This document shows positions 1-5,396 of a stretch of 5,396 bases of DNA, in pieces (position 1 is the stretch's first letter; the number at the start of each line of letters is the position of its first letter). The translations under genes and the position numbers were made by a program. A model generated the notes under the pieces. It saw nothing but the letters and a program-made list of their open reading frames with translations, was not told the DNA's origin and searched no databases. This stretch comes from an uncultured Aquabacterium sp. (GTDB lineage Bacteria; Pseudomonadota; Gammaproteobacteria; Burkholderiales; Burkholderiaceae_C), in the NCBI GenBank assembly GCA_937923225.1, contig CALAKR010000341.1, positions 1 to 5,396 of the forward strand, read 5' to 3'.

Positions 1-36
1 TTGAGCCACCAGCCCGCCGCTGTAGAGATCAGATGC

Positions 37-360
37 TCAGGCTGGCAGCCAGCGCAGCCAGTGCGCCCGCCACGTGAGCGTCAAGGTGATCAGCAAGGCG
101 GCCACAGCCACCAGCATCACCCACACCAGCACGGCCATCGAGGCGTGGTCCACCTTCAGGCACAAGCCCAGTGAAGCCAGCAGGGCCACGCTGCCCAGCA
201 GGCGCAGGCGCCAACGCGCGGCCTCAGTCGGCGCAGGCGCAGACGTTCCCCGCACCTGTTCCCAATGCGCCTCCAGCAGCAATGCCAGCCACCCCATGCC
301 GGCCACCGTGACCACAAAGGCCCCCAGCAGCAACACACCAGCCATCGATCCCTCAGACAT
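37..360 (-). CDS. DUF3325-type small membrane protein of an iron-uptake cassette
   Basis: This is a 107-residue inner-membrane protein that I place in the DUF3325 family. The grounds are its size, its position directly after a PepSY-TM reductase gene, and the early stretch G-W-L-A-L-L-L-E-A-H-W-E-Q-V (about residues 22-36), which looks like the family's conserved 'L..E.HW.QV' core. Three hydrophobic segments are visible at about residues 6-30, 50-66 and 72-95, followed by a short basic/aromatic tail. The biochemical role of the family is unknown; its recurring company is siderophore-iron uptake genes. I chose the ATG at 360, not the in-frame ATG at 390, because a GGAGG (367-371) lies 6 nt upstream of it. 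This start overlaps the PepSY stop by 8 nt (353-360, ATGTCTGA), a sign of translational coupling. It ends with TGA, and only 36 nt of unassigned sequence remain before the window edge, so whether the operon continues cannot be seen. Confidence 0.8.
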   Translation of the reverse strand: MSEGSMAGVLLLGAFVVTVAGMGWLALLLEAHWEQVRGTSAPAPTEAARWRLRLLGSVALLASLGLCLKVDHASMAVLVWVMLVAVAALLITLTLTWRAHWLRWLPA

Positions 361-2026
361 GGGCGGCCTCCGCCGTGGTGACAGGCACAACGCTGCTCTG
401 CTTGCGATTCAGGCGCCGCGCCGCCAGCAGGGCCAGCAGCCCACTGACCAGCATGAACAGGTCCACCCCAGCCACAGGCCAGTAGCCCGCACCCAATGTC
501 TTGAGCAGGTGATCGCCCGTGGTCACCCAGTTCAGCACCACGGCCAGCACCGCCATGCCCGCCACCGCCAGGCACTGTTCACGCCAGGCCGGGTTGAGCA
601 AGCCCTTGGCCACCGGCGCGCTGCGCACGAAGGCGTGCACCATCGCCAGGGCCCAGCAGGCCCAGAACACATAGCGCTCCAGATCACCCCTGCCTGGCCA
701 GCCTGAAGGCAACGCTTCCGGCAGCAGGCGGTTGGCGATCAGGATGCCCAAGGTGGCGATCAGCATGCCGGTGACAGTGGTCACGGCCATCGCATCCACC
801 ACGCGGCTGCCCTGGCTGCCTTGCCGGGCGTGCTGCTTCTTGCGCTTTTCCACGAAGAAGATGAAACCGGTGGCGATGCACACACAGCCCATCAGCCCCC
901 CGAACACGTACAACCAGCGCAGCAGCCAGTGACGGAAGTGCTGCAGGTGCAGGCCCGTCAGGAAGGTGTTGATGCTGTCGACCGTGGTGCGCGGCGGATC
1001 CTCGCGGAGCAGCTCGCCGGTGCTGGCCTTGAAGTGGATGCCCTCGCCCACCAGCGCAATGCGGTCGGTGCCTGCACGGTAGATGCTGACGTAGCCGTTG
1101 GCATCGTTCACATGGCGCAGTGCCAGGAAGCCCACCTCGCCGGCCATGCCCTTGGCGGCCCAGCGGCGCTGGGCCTCGGCCACCATCGCATCGACCGAGG
1201 CGATGGGCGCGGCCACGCCGGCGCGGTCATGCGGCAGGCCGGTCTCCTGCGCCTCGACCTTCTCATGCAGCTCGTGCAGCGGCTCCAGCTGGGTGTGGGT
1301 GATCGGGAAATAGATGCCCGCGAAAATCACCAGGCCCGTGAAGGCAAAGAAGAAGTGGAAGGGCAGCGCCAGCACGCCCGTGAGGTTGTGCAGATCGAGC
1401 ACGCTGCGCTGCGTGGCCTTTCTGGGGCGGAAGGTGAACAGCTCGCGGAAGATCTTGCGGTGCATGACCACGCCGCTGACCAGCGCCGCCAGCATGATCA
1501 GCGCGGCGAAGCCGACGATCCAGTAACCCAGATCCTTCCAGTGCAGCGTCAGGCTGTAGTGCAGCGGGTAGAAGAACTGGTTGCCGATCTTCAACTGGTC
1601 ATCGGGCAGCGATGCGCCACTGCGCGGATCGATGGTGCGGTTGGCCCAGATGTTCGTTTCGGGCAGCTTGGCATTGGGCACCTCGTAGCCGGCGAACAGG
1701 CCCAGCACGGGATCCCGGTGCGTGGTGTAGGCCCCCCAGGTGCTGGGGGTGTCAAAGCGCTCTGGCATCGGGCCGTTGACCTGGTCCCGCATCGCCTGGA
1801 TGCTGTCGGCCGACGGCTGCATGCCTTCGAAAACCGGCTTGAGCATCTTGTCGAACGAGGGCATGGGCTGCGGCTCGAAGCGCGTGGCCGGGTTGGCCCA
1901 ACGATCGATCTCGCGGTCGAACACCGACAGCGCGCCGAAGAAGAAGGCGACCATCAGCACGAAGCCCAGCACCAGGCCGAACCAGGTGTGCAGCCAGGCC
2001 ATGCTCAGGCGGAAATTGGCAAACAT
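353..2026 (-). CDS. PepSY-TM inner-membrane protein, probable siderophore-iron reductase
   Basis: This 557-residue polytopic membrane protein belongs to the PepSY-associated TM (PepSY_TM) family. Members such as FpvG of Pseudomonas reduce siderophore-bound Fe(III) at the inner membrane. TM1 spans about residues 9-35, with His13 in W-L-H-T-W. A periplasmic stretch (about 37-163) follows, then TM2 (166-188) and the typical H-R-K-I-F-R-E-L-F-T-F-R loop. TM3 (210-240) carries L-D-L-H-N-L-T-G and P-F-H-F, with His213 and His224. A second periplasmic, PepSY-like part covers about 270-345. TM4 follows G-L-H-L-Q-H-F-R-H-W (His360, 363, 366). Four further helices lie at about 411-432, 451-468, 483-502 and 515-536. 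The paired membrane histidines suggest haem or metal binding, which is inference. The ATG at 2026 is preceded by AGGAGAT (2031-2037); the open frame extends to 2155, but that part overlaps the upstream gene and has no membrane character. It sits 23 nt behind the DUF3649 gene and overlaps the DUF3325 gene. The siderophore cannot be told from sequence. Confidence 0.9.
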   Translation of the reverse strand: MFANFRLSMAWLHTWFGLVLGFVLMVAFFFGALSVFDREIDRWANPATRFEPQPMPSFDKMLKPVFEGMQPSADSIQAMRDQVNGPMPERFDTPSTWGAYTTHRDPVLGLFAGYEVPNAKLPETNIWANRTIDPRSGASLPDDQLKIGNQFFYPLHYSLTLHWKDLGYWIVGFAALIMLAALVSGVVMHRKIFRELFTFRPRKATQRSVLDLHNLTGVLALPFHFFFAFTGLVIFAGIYFPITHTQLEPLHELHEKVEAQETGLPHDRAGVAAPIASVDAMVAEAQRRWAAKGMAGEVGFLALRHVNDANGYVSIYRAGTDRIALVGEGIHFKASTGELLREDPPRTTVDSINTFLTGLHLQHFRHWLLRWLYVFGGLMGCVCIATGFIFFVEKRKKQHARQGSQGSRVVDAMAVTTVTGMLIATLGILIANRLLPEALPSGWPGRGDLERYVFWACWALAMVHAFVRSAPVAKGLLNPAWREQCLAVAGMAVLAVVLNWVTTGDHLLKTLGAGYWPVAGVDLFMLVSGLLALLAARRLNRKQSSVVPVTTAEAAHV

Positions 2027-2049
2027 GGGTATCTCCTGGTCCTGATGGT

Positions 2050-2349
2050 TTACAACAAGGCCCGCTGGACGAGCGATGCGCCACCAGCCATGAGCAGGCC
2101 GCCACCGGCCAGCACCACCCAGATGCGCCACAGGCTGCGTGCCGAGAAGGCCCACAGGAACAGCCCCAGAAACACCAGGAAGCCGACGATGGCGCTCAGG
2201 TGCTCCGCGTCATGGAACTCCATGCCGGCCGCGAACAGCAGCGTGATGCCCAGGGCCATGAAGCCCCAGGTGAAGGCATAGCTGCCCAGGATGGCAGCGC
2301 AGATGCGTGAAAACAGATGCCAGCGGTAGGCCGCAGCCGTGGAACTCAT
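2050..2349 (-). CDS. DUF3649-type small membrane protein, first gene of Fur-controlled operon
   Basis: This 99-residue protein has three predicted membrane helices (about 14-41, 48-69 and 72-95). I assign it to the DUF3649 family, often labelled 'iron transporter'. The reasons are size, topology and its place immediately upstream of a PepSY-TM reductase and a DUF3325 gene, an arrangement common in proteobacterial siderophore loci. The N-terminal segment Y-R-W-H-L-F-S-R-I-C-A-A-I-L-G-S-Y and the H-D-A-E-H turn before the second helix are the most distinctive parts. No enzymatic motif is seen and the family's role is not established; a chaperone or partner of the reductase is only a guess. The ATG at 2349 is the only plausible start. 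No Shine-Dalgarno precedes it: the 10 nt upstream are pyrimidine-rich. The gene ends with TAA 23 nt before the PepSY start. The promoter region upstream carries a Fur box. Confidence 0.78.
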   Translation of the reverse strand: MSSTAAAYRWHLFSRICAAILGSYAFTWGFMALGITLLFAAGMEFHDAEHLSAIVGFLVFLGLFLWAFSARSLWRIWVVLAGGGLLMAGGASLVQRALL

Positions 2350-2413
2350 GGGGAGGTCAGCTCAGGGAAACGGGAAGGAGACAGTGCCTGCGTGTTCAGC
2401 ATGCGACTGCACG

Positions 2414-2430
2414 CCACTGCATGGCAGTGG
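2414..2430 (-). other. perfect short hairpin in the 5' leader of the iron operon
   Basis: CCACTGC and GCAGTGG form a perfect 7-bp inverted repeat with a 3-nt loop. It lies directly downstream of (and overlaps by two bases) the Fur box, so it would be at or near the 5' end of the operon mRNA. No T-tract follows, so it is not an intrinsic terminator. It might stabilise the 5' end, or it may be chance. Confidence 0.4.
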
Positions 2431-2447
2431 GAATCATTCTCATTATC
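2429..2447 (-). promoter_or_regulatory. Fur box upstream of the DUF3649-PepSY-DUF3325 operon
   Basis: On the minus strand the 19-mer GATAATGAGAATGATTCCC matches the classical Fur consensus GATAATGATAATCATTATC at 15 of 19 positions. It can also be read as GATAAT-GAGAAT repeats followed by an inverted third unit. It lies 80-98 nt upstream of the DUF3649 start and overlaps the best -10 candidate, as expected for a Fur-repressed iron-uptake promoter. Repression by Fe-Fur in iron-replete cells is inference from the site and from the iron-type genes downstream. Confidence 0.82.
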
Positions 2448-2450
2448 TCA
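2442..2450 (-). promoter_or_regulatory. candidate extended -10 promoter element of the iron operon
   Basis: TGAGATAAT on the minus strand fits an extended -10 (TGn plus GATAAT, 5 of 6 to TATAAT). No good -35 hexamer lies 17 nt upstream (TTCCGT), which is acceptable for an extended -10 promoter. Transcription would start near 2435, giving a leader of about 85 nt, with the Fur box covering the -10 and the start point. The call is tentative because Fur boxes themselves contain GATAAT. Confidence 0.45.
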
Positions 2451-2467
2451 GAAGACCGGCGCAGACG

Positions 2468-2494
2468 GAAAGCCCCGGGGTCAAGCCCCAGGGC
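2468..2494 (-). terminator. intrinsic terminator after aidB
   Basis: Eleven nt past the aidB TGA, the minus strand forms a 9-bp GC-rich stem: GCCCTGGGG, a 5-nt loop CTTGA, then CCCCGGGGC, with one G-U pair. It is followed by TTTCC. The T-tract is short, but the stem strength and placement fit a Rho-independent terminator. It separates aidB from the Fur-controlled promoter about 20 nt further on. Confidence 0.65.
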
Positions 2495-2505
2495 CTGACG
2501 GCGGA

Positions 2506-4152
2506 TCACCCCTGCGGCATCGCGCGCTCGATCAGGGTATCCAGCGGCGCACCGGCGGGCAGCGTGCCGTAGGCCAGCCCGGGCTCGTCGCCCAGACGGG
2601 CCTGGCAGAACGCCTCGGCCACCCTGCTCTGCCCCGCACTGAACAGCGCGCACGCCTGCAGCGCCAGCGCAGCGCGCTCGACCACCAGGCGGTTGCGGAG
2701 TTCAAGCGTGCCCAGGTCATCGAAGGACGACAGCAGCCATTGGGCCTGCCTGTCCAGCCAGGGGCTCTGGCCACGGCAGGCCGCGAGTTCGGCGAACAGC
2801 GCGTCACGCACCTCCGGGTCCTTCTGCAGGGCGCGCAGCACATCCAGGCATTGCACATTGCCGCTCCCATCCCAGATGGAGTTGAGCGGAGCCTGGCGGT
2901 ACAGGCGCGGCAGGATGTTTTCTTCCACGTATCCGATGCCGCCCAGGCATTCCTGCGCTTCGTTGATGAAGGCAGGTGCGCGCTTGCAGATCCAGTATTT
3001 GCCAATGGCGGTGGCGATGCGGGCAAAGGCCGCTTCACGGGCATCACGCGGTGCGGCATCGACCGCCCGCGCCACGCGCATGGTCAACGCCACCGAGGCT
3101 TCGCTTTCCAGTGCCAGATCGGCCAGCACATTGCGCATCAGCGGCTGGTCCAGCAGTAGGCGCCCGAAGGCCTTGCGCTGGCGGGTGTGGTGCATGGCCT
3201 GCACCAGCGCCTGGCGCATCTGAGAGCTCGACCCCACCATGCAATCAAGCCGTGTCAGCTTGACCATCTCGATGATGGTCGGCACGCCGCGCCCTTCCGC
3301 CCCCACCAGGTAGGCAGTGGCGCCCTGGAACTCCACCTCGGACGAGGCATTGCTCCAGTCGCCCAGCTTGTCCTTCAGGCGCTGGATGCGCACGGCGTTG
3401 AGGGAGCCGTCCGGCAGCACGCGCGGCATCAAGAAGCAGCTCAGCCCCGACTCGGCCTGCGCCAGCACCAGGTGCGCATCGCACATGGGCGCGGAGAAGA
3501 AGAACTTGTGGCCGACGATCTCGTAGCTGCCATCGGCCTGGCGCAGTGCGCGCGACTCGTTGCTGCGCACATCGGAGCCGCCCTGCTTCTCCGTCATGCC
3601 CATGCCCATGGTGCAGGCCGTCTTCTGGGTTGCCGGCAGCGTGCGCGGGTCGTAGGCCGTGGCCGTGAGCAGCGGGATCCACTGGCGGGCCAGCTCGGGC
3701 GAATGGCGCAGCGAAGGGATCGCCGCGTGCGTCATCGTCAGAGGGCAGCCCGTGCCAGCATCCGGCTGGCTGTTGAGGTACATCAGCGCGGCACGCACCA
3801 CGTGGGCACCCGGGCGCTCCTCATGGCGCCACGAGAAGCTGTGCACCTCGGCCTGCATGGCCTGACGCATCAGCTCATGGTAGGAGGGGTGGAAATCCAC
3901 CTCGTCGACACGGCGACCGTGGCGGTCAAACCCGCGAAACTGCGGCCGATGGCGGTTGGCCAGCTCGCCGTGCTCCACCAACTCGCCACCGGCCAAGGCG
4001 CCGTGGCGAGACAGCTGATCCTGCGCCCAATCCCCGCCGTTGAAGGCCACCGCCTCCCGCAACGGTTGATCGCTCTCCCAGAGGTTGAGGCTGGGCAGGG
4101 GCTGCGGCTGATTCTTCACCTCATGGGTGGCGAACTGGGATTTGAGCGACAT
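2506..4152 (-). CDS. aidB: AidB-type acyl-CoA dehydrogenase family flavoprotein
   Basis: This 548-residue protein closely resembles E. coli AidB (541 aa), a tetrameric FAD protein induced in the adaptive response to alkylation. AidB has weak isovaleryl-CoA dehydrogenase activity and binds DNA. Landmarks shared with AidB are the N-terminal N-Q-P-Q-P-L (14-19), F-H-P-x-x-H (87-92), G-M-G-M-T-E-K-Q-G-G-S-D-V (183-195, flavin region), R-L-K-D-K-L-G (258-264) with S-N-A-S-S-E-V-E-F, E-C-L-G-G-I-G-Y (401-408) and N-S-I-W-D-G-S-G-N (424-432). Arg440 aligns with E. coli Arg437, a residue linked to DNA contact. The position of the acyl-CoA dehydrogenase catalytic base (E. coli Glu425) is Asp428 here. 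I chose the ATG at 4152 because an AGG (4159-4161) lies 6 nt upstream and the N-terminus then matches E. coli in length; the ATG at 4170 has no ribosome site and would leave only about 14 nt of leader. No Ada box was recognised. The gene appears monocistronic, with its own promoter and terminator. Confidence 0.93.
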   Translation of the reverse strand: MSLKSQFATHEVKNQPQPLPSLNLWESDQPLREAVAFNGGDWAQDQLSRHGALAGGELVEHGELANRHRPQFRGFDRHGRRVDEVDFHPSYHELMRQAMQAEVHSFSWRHEERPGAHVVRAALMYLNSQPDAGTGCPLTMTHAAIPSLRHSPELARQWIPLLTATAYDPRTLPATQKTACTMGMGMTEKQGGSDVRSNESRALRQADGSYEIVGHKFFFSAPMCDAHLVLAQAESGLSCFLMPRVLPDGSLNAVRIQRLKDKLGDWSNASSEVEFQGATAYLVGAEGRGVPTIIEMVKLTRLDCMVGSSSQMRQALVQAMHHTRQRKAFGRLLLDQPLMRNVLADLALESEASVALTMRVARAVDAAPRDAREAAFARIATAIGKYWICKRAPAFINEAQECLGGIGYVEENILPRLYRQAPLNSIWDGSGNVQCLDVLRALQKDPEVRDALFAELAACRGQSPWLDRQAQWLLSSFDDLGTLELRNRLVVERAALALQACALFSAGQSRVAEAFCQARLGDEPGLAYGTLPAGAPLDTLIERAMPQG

Positions 4153-4178
4153 GAAAAACCTGGGCGACATGGGTGGTG

Positions 4179-4204
4179 TTCGAATGCTGAAAATTACATT
4201 CGAA
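4179..4204. promoter_or_regulatory. perfect inverted repeat, candidate operator at the aidB promoter
   Basis: TTCGAATG and CATTCGAA form a perfect 8-bp inverted repeat separated by 10 nt. One arm abuts the -10 hexamer (4191-4196) inside the promoter spacer; the other covers the predicted transcription start. Each arm contains the palindrome TTCGAA. This placement is typical of a repressor operator, for example of the TetR or MerR type, but no regulator gene is in the window and the cognate factor is unknown. Confidence 0.55.
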
Positions 4205-4219
4205 AAACAATCATGTCAA
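4191..4219 (-). promoter_or_regulatory. sigma70-like promoter of aidB
   Basis: On the minus strand a perfect -35 hexamer TTGACA (4214-4219) is followed after exactly 17 nt by TAATTT (4191-4196; 3 of 6 to TATAAT), in a markedly AT-rich patch between two GC-rich genes. A TG lies just before the -10, so an extended form shifted by one base is also possible. The start of transcription would be near 4184, about 32 nt before the chosen aidB ATG. Confidence 0.65.
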
Positions 4220-4228
4220 TTTAAGTAA

Positions 4229-5122
4229 TTACCCGGTCGTGGTTGCTTCACCATGCGCAGGCGCGCGTTTGCGGCGCCGGCCCCACCAGCGGGCCAGCTC
4301 AATGCTGATCACGCTGGCGCCCAGCCAGGCCAGCCCCAGAGCCAGGCCGGCCAGCACATCACTGGCGAAATGCACCCGCAGGAACATGCGGCTGGCGCCG
4401 ATCGTGCAGGCCAGCGCCAGCATCAGCAGCGCCACGGGCCCATGCCAGCGCGCCGGCAGCAGGCGCAGCGCCAGATAGGCCAACATGCCATAAGCCACCA
4501 CGGAGCCCGAGCTGTGGCCGCTGGGAAAACTGAAACCATCGGCCTGGACCAGGCCATCGTCATGGATAGGCCGCACGCGGGCGAACACGCGCTTGAGCGT
4601 GGTGTTGAGCAAACCACCGCCGGCCAGCGTCATCACCCAAGCCACCGCCAGCCCGACGCGCCCGCGCCAGCACAGCAGCAAGGCGACCAGCACGCACAGG
4701 CCCACCAGCGTGGCTGTGTCACCCAGGCGTGTGAGCGCCGCAAAGACCTGCAAGGCCTCCTGCGGCACGCTGCGGCTCAGGGCATCGGTGAAGGCCTGGT
4801 CCGCCAGCCCCATCCGCCTGCCGGTGCCCAGCTTGTCCGAGATCTCTGCAAACATCGCCGCACCACCCACGATGGCACCGAACGCCGCGACCGAGCGCAG
4901 GGCAAACGCCAGCCAGGGGTTGGACAGCAGTGGGCGCCGCGATGCGGCCCAGCGCGATGCCATTCTCCACACGCCCCACGACAAGGCCAACAGCGCGGTC
5001 AGCGACATGAGGAACAGCACCAACGCGTGCTGTCCCGCCCAATCAGCCATGCGCAAAAGCAGATCGCCATCGTAGGGAAGCGTTTGCGGAGCCGTGGGTG
5101 CGGGCATGGGCACTTGGGACAT
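4229..5122 (-). CDS. PAP2-family membrane phosphatase
   Basis: This integral membrane phosphatase is 297 residues long from the chosen start. All three PAP2 catalytic motifs are intact: K-x6-R-P as K177..R184-P185, P-S-G-H at 200-203, and S-R-x5-H-x3-D as S244-R245..H251..D255. Hydrophobic segments lie at about 33-51, 72-92, 137-151, 156-175, 204-222, 229-243 and 252-275, followed by a basic C-terminal tail. Such proteins dephosphorylate phosphatidic acid, other lipid phosphates or undecaprenyl pyrophosphate on the periplasmic side; sequence alone does not choose among these. The start is uncertain. The frame is open from a GTG at 5284, with ATGs at 5254, 5191, 5122 and 5107, and none has a Shine-Dalgarno. 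I prefer 5122 because the 5' extension contains a terminator hairpin (5161-5191) and the first clear helix begins only at residue 33. The gene stops with TAA 76 nt before aidB; no terminator is visible between them. Confidence 0.85.
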   Translation of the reverse strand: MSQVPMPAPTAPQTLPYDGDLLLRMADWAGQHALVLFLMSLTALLALSWGVWRMASRWAASRRPLLSNPWLAFALRSVAAFGAIVGGAAMFAEISDKLGTGRRMGLADQAFTDALSRSVPQEALQVFAALTRLGDTATLVGLCVLVALLLCWRGRVGLAVAWVMTLAGGGLLNTTLKRVFARVRPIHDDGLVQADGFSFPSGHSSGSVVAYGMLAYLALRLLPARWHGPVALLMLALACTIGASRMFLRVHFASDVLAGLALGLAWLGASVISIELARWWGRRRKRAPAHGEATTTG

Positions 5123-5160
5123 AGGCTGCACGGTGAACACCAAAATCGGCAGCACAAACA

Positions 5161-5191
5161 AAAATGCCTGATTTCCGGGGAAATCAGGCAT
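5161..5191 (-). terminator. strong intrinsic-terminator hairpin upstream of the PAP2 gene
   Basis: The minus strand has TGCCTGATTTC, loop CCCG, then GAAATCAGGCA: a perfect 11-bp stem (12 bp if the loop is closed to two bases). TTTTTGTTTG follows directly. No T-tract follows on the plus strand, so it works leftward only. It probably ends transcription from a gene to the right of the window, or acts as an attenuator in the PAP2 leader. It lies inside the upstream-extended PAP2 reading frame. Confidence 0.72.
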
Positions 5192-5396
5192 CGGTATGCG
5201 GTTTATTCGATGGGGTGGCTGATGGGATACCACACGCCACCAAAACAGTGCCATCGCCGCTGGGAGTTTTTGAAGCTGCCACACGCGCCTGTATGACAGT
5301 CAGTGTAACAGGTAAGGAACTTGCCGAATCCAACTGACTAGGGCCTCCGACACCAGTTACGCGCGTTACCGCTGTTACCTCAGTTCTCCATCAACT
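5192..5396. other. no gene recognised at the right edge
   Basis: About 200 nt without a supported gene. The base composition is less GC-skewed by codon position than in the neighbours. I see no tRNA, no insertion-sequence end and no convincing promoter. A minus-strand frame is open from 5390 to a TGA inside the terminator stem at 5184-5186, but it has no ATG and no ribosome site. The only clear pattern is the short GTTAC repeat at the end of the window. Confidence 0.5.
5356..5391 (+). repeat. 9-nt-period tandem GTTAC repeat at window edge
   Basis: GTTAC occurs at 5356, 5365 and 5374, exactly 9 nt apart, and a degenerate fourth unit (GTTCTCCAT) starts at 5383. Units read GTTACGCGC, GTTACCGCT, GTTACCTCA. 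A 9-nt period is three codons; read in phase, either strand gives Val-Thr-x repeats. An inverted copy, GTAAC, lies at 5305-5309. The array may continue beyond the window. It could be part of a coding region cut by the edge or a binding-site cluster. Confidence 0.5.

Noticed and set aside
821..2281. Long plus-strand open frame of 486 codons opposite the PepSY and DUF3649 genes
   Set aside because: It is the GC-rich antisense shadow of genes with recognisable families and ribosome sites. Its translation is rich in R, H, Q and A with no domain or membrane pattern.
2396..2422. Eight-codon upstream ORF (M-Q-W-R-A-V-A-C) on the minus strand in the leader of the iron operon
   Set aside because: It has no Shine-Dalgarno and no regulatory codon run, and its ATG lies in the hairpin loop and stem; probably chance.
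2317..3159. Plus-strand frame of 280 codons crossing the iron-operon promoter and the 3' part of aidB
   Set aside because: It runs through the Fur box and a terminator and lies antisense to aidB; no coding features were seen.
3187..4224. Plus-strand frame of 345 codons opposite aidB
   Set aside because: Antisense of an unambiguous AidB; low-complexity H/R/Q-rich product and no family resemblance.
4153..4228. Possible Ada box upstream of aidB, expected by analogy with E. coli
   Set aside because: I could not find a convincing AAT-N6-GCAA or similar element in the 76-nt gap.
4253..5296. Plus-strand frame of 347 codons opposite the PAP2 gene
   Set aside because: Antisense of a gene with all three PAP2 motifs intact; its composition is H/Q/R/G-rich, as expected of a shadow frame.
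5298..5339. Seven-bp inverted repeat AGTCAGT ... ACTGACT with a 28-nt spacer
   Set aside because: Short arms and a long spacer; expected by chance and not placed at any recognisable promoter.
5184..5390. Minus-strand open frame ending at a TGA within the terminator stem
   Set aside because: There is an in-frame TGA at 5391-5393 and no ATG or ribosome site. The codon pattern is unlike the neighbouring genes, and no family was recognised.

Overview
This window reads as ordinary chromosomal DNA of a GC-rich beta-proteobacterium, probably Burkholderiales/Comamonadaceae-like. The assignment rests on strong GC third-position bias in all genes, the family content, and Fur-, sigma70- and intrinsic-terminator-like signals of proteobacterial type. 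It is an inference, because no rRNA or other taxonomic marker is present. All five supported genes lie on the minus strand, so transcription runs from right to left.

Layout, in transcription order. (1) The right edge (about 5192-5396) has no convincing gene. It holds a short 9-nt-period GTTAC repeat at the very end of the window. A strong intrinsic-terminator-like hairpin with a T-tract follows at 5161-5191. (2) A membrane PAP2-type phosphatase ends at 4229. (3) A 76-nt gap carries a sigma70-like promoter with a perfect 8-bp inverted repeat around its -10 element. It leads into aidB, a flavin-dependent acyl-CoA-dehydrogenase-family protein, which ends at 2506 and is followed by an intrinsic terminator. 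(4) A Fur-box promoter (2429-2450) drives a compact three-gene membrane cassette: a DUF3649-type small protein, a large PepSY-TM protein of the siderophore-iron reductase type, and a DUF3325-type small protein whose start overlaps the preceding stop by 8 nt.

How the genes work together: the last three form a probable iron-repressed operon. The PepSY protein is the likely inner-membrane reductase that frees iron from a siderophore, and the two small proteins are partners of unknown role. The matching TonB-dependent receptor is not in view. AidB (alkylation response or acyl-CoA chemistry) and the PAP2 phosphatase (lipid phosphate or undecaprenyl pyrophosphate recycling) have no evident functional link to the operon or to each other.

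I see no CRISPR array, transposase, tRNA, rRNA, toxin-antitoxin pair or clear defence system. The most interesting points are regulatory: the inverted repeat at the aidB promoter, the Fur-controlled leader with its hairpin and missing Shine-Dalgarno, and the terminator hairpin inside the upstream extension of the PAP2 reading frame. One protein-level point is an Asp in place of the usual catalytic-position Glu in AidB.
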